A stretch of DNA of 6,040 nt, taken from contig JALFYG010000070.1 in NCBI GenBank assembly GCA_022784805.1, positions 1 to 6,040 of the forward strand, in the 5' to 3' direction. The first letter of the stretch is position 1; each line of letters begins with the position of its first letter. The DNA is from Spirochaetales bacterium (lineage in GTDB: Bacteria > Spirochaetota > Spirochaetia > Sphaerochaetales > Sphaerochaetaceae). A program made the position numbers and the translations under genes. Shown piece by piece: positions 5,744-6,040 of the stretch. The notes beneath the pieces are model-generated. The model was given only the letters and a program-made list of their open reading frames with translations. It did no database searches and was not told the origin of the DNA.

Positions 5744-6040
5744 TGAGTTCAAAAAGTGTCTTGAAGCCTTTTCCCCATATAAACAGGAATTCTCTGGTTC
5801 ATCCGGTTTTTTGTTGTTCAATAGTATCACCCAGTAGTTCCGGGAAGTTTAATTCATAGCAATCCCAAACCTTGTTCCTGGCATCCATTTTCTTCTGCAA
5901 AGGGAGGAATGCATACCATATCCTGTCAAAGAAGTAGTCGAAGTCCCTGAAGCCGAAGGCGGTGCGCTTTATGACCTTTATCTTGTTCATGCAGCCCTCT
6001 ATGACACCGGAAGAGATTGGCATCTTCGCATGGCTGAGTA
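5744..6040 (-). mobile_element. Partial ISL3-family insertion sequence, inner end approximate
   Basis: The transposase end implies that the IS terminus lies between its stop (5799) and the cysK promoter (-35 ends at 5717). A plausible terminal repeat is the stretch from about 5744 to 5770 (GAGTTCAAAAAGTGTCTTGA), with TTCAA (5748-5752) and TTGAA (5761-5765) arms. The opposite end and any 8-bp target duplication are outside the window, so the border is a guess. Confidence 0.4.
5799..6040 (-). CDS. ISL3-family transposase, C-terminal part, truncated by the window edge
   Basis: The frame is open from the right edge, leaving 79 complete codons of the C-terminus before the TGA. The segment SSGVIEGCMNKIKVIKR, then AFGFRDFDYFFDRI, matches the conserved end of the DDE domain in ISL3 transposases (IS204/IS1001/IS1096/IS1165 group), usually SNG-x-VEG-x-NNKIK-x-IKR. 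The glutamate at visible residue 14 (VIEG) would be the final catalytic acid of the DDE triad. The two Ser-Gly positions replace the usual Ser-Asn-Gly. About 40 residues follow the conserved block, with no frameshift or stop inside. Whether the whole transposase is intact cannot be judged. The ATG at 6023 is internal, not a start. Confidence 0.85.
   Translation of the reverse strand, partial: LSHAKMPISSGVIEGCMNKIKVIKRTAFGFRDFDYFFDRIWYAFLPLQKKMDARNKVWDCYELNFPELLGDTIEQQKTG

Overview
The window is gene-dense and of low-to-moderate GC. It holds eight coding regions in four blocks and no RNA genes or CRISPR. The DnaX N-terminus (an ATATRK-type start, then VGQEFVVSTL), the dnaX-ybaB-recR order and the overall protein style suggest a spirochaete, possibly the Sphaerochaetaceae/Treponema side of Spirochaetota. 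This is inference from protein feel, not a database result. The first and last genes run off the window edges.

Layout. Positions 1-1507 (+): the end of an oligopeptide/dipeptide ABC transporter operon, with a 5'-truncated DppB-type permease followed by a short DppC-type permease. Positions 1481-4096 (-): a compact DNA-maintenance operon, read dnaX (clamp-loader tau/gamma subunit), ybaB/ebfC (nucleoid-associated protein), recR (recombinational repair). recR and dppC converge and overlap by 27 bp. Positions 4199-5717 (-): a cysteine-metabolism unit of cysK (O-acetylserine sulfhydrylase) and a downstream Rrf2-family regulator. It has a clear sigma-70-type promoter, a strong palindromic operator candidate next to the -10 element, and an intrinsic terminator after the regulator gene. 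Positions 5799-6040 (-): the C-terminal end of an ISL3-family transposase belonging to an insertion sequence that continues beyond the window.

How the genes work together. DnaX, YbaB and RecR are a widespread conserved trio linking replication and repair. The genes are tightly packed: a 68-nt out-of-frame overlap joins dnaX to ybaB, and an ATGA overlap joins ybaB to recR. CysK makes cysteine, and the Rrf2 protein one base downstream probably senses cysteine, sulfur or Fe-S status and represses its own operon through the palindrome, as in CymR or IscR circuits.

The most interesting signals are small cis elements rather than a new multigene system. They are an A9 slippage tract in dnaX that leads at once to stop codons in both alternative frames (a probable tau/gamma switch), the cysK operator, a possible leaderless start for dnaX, and the extensive gene overlaps.
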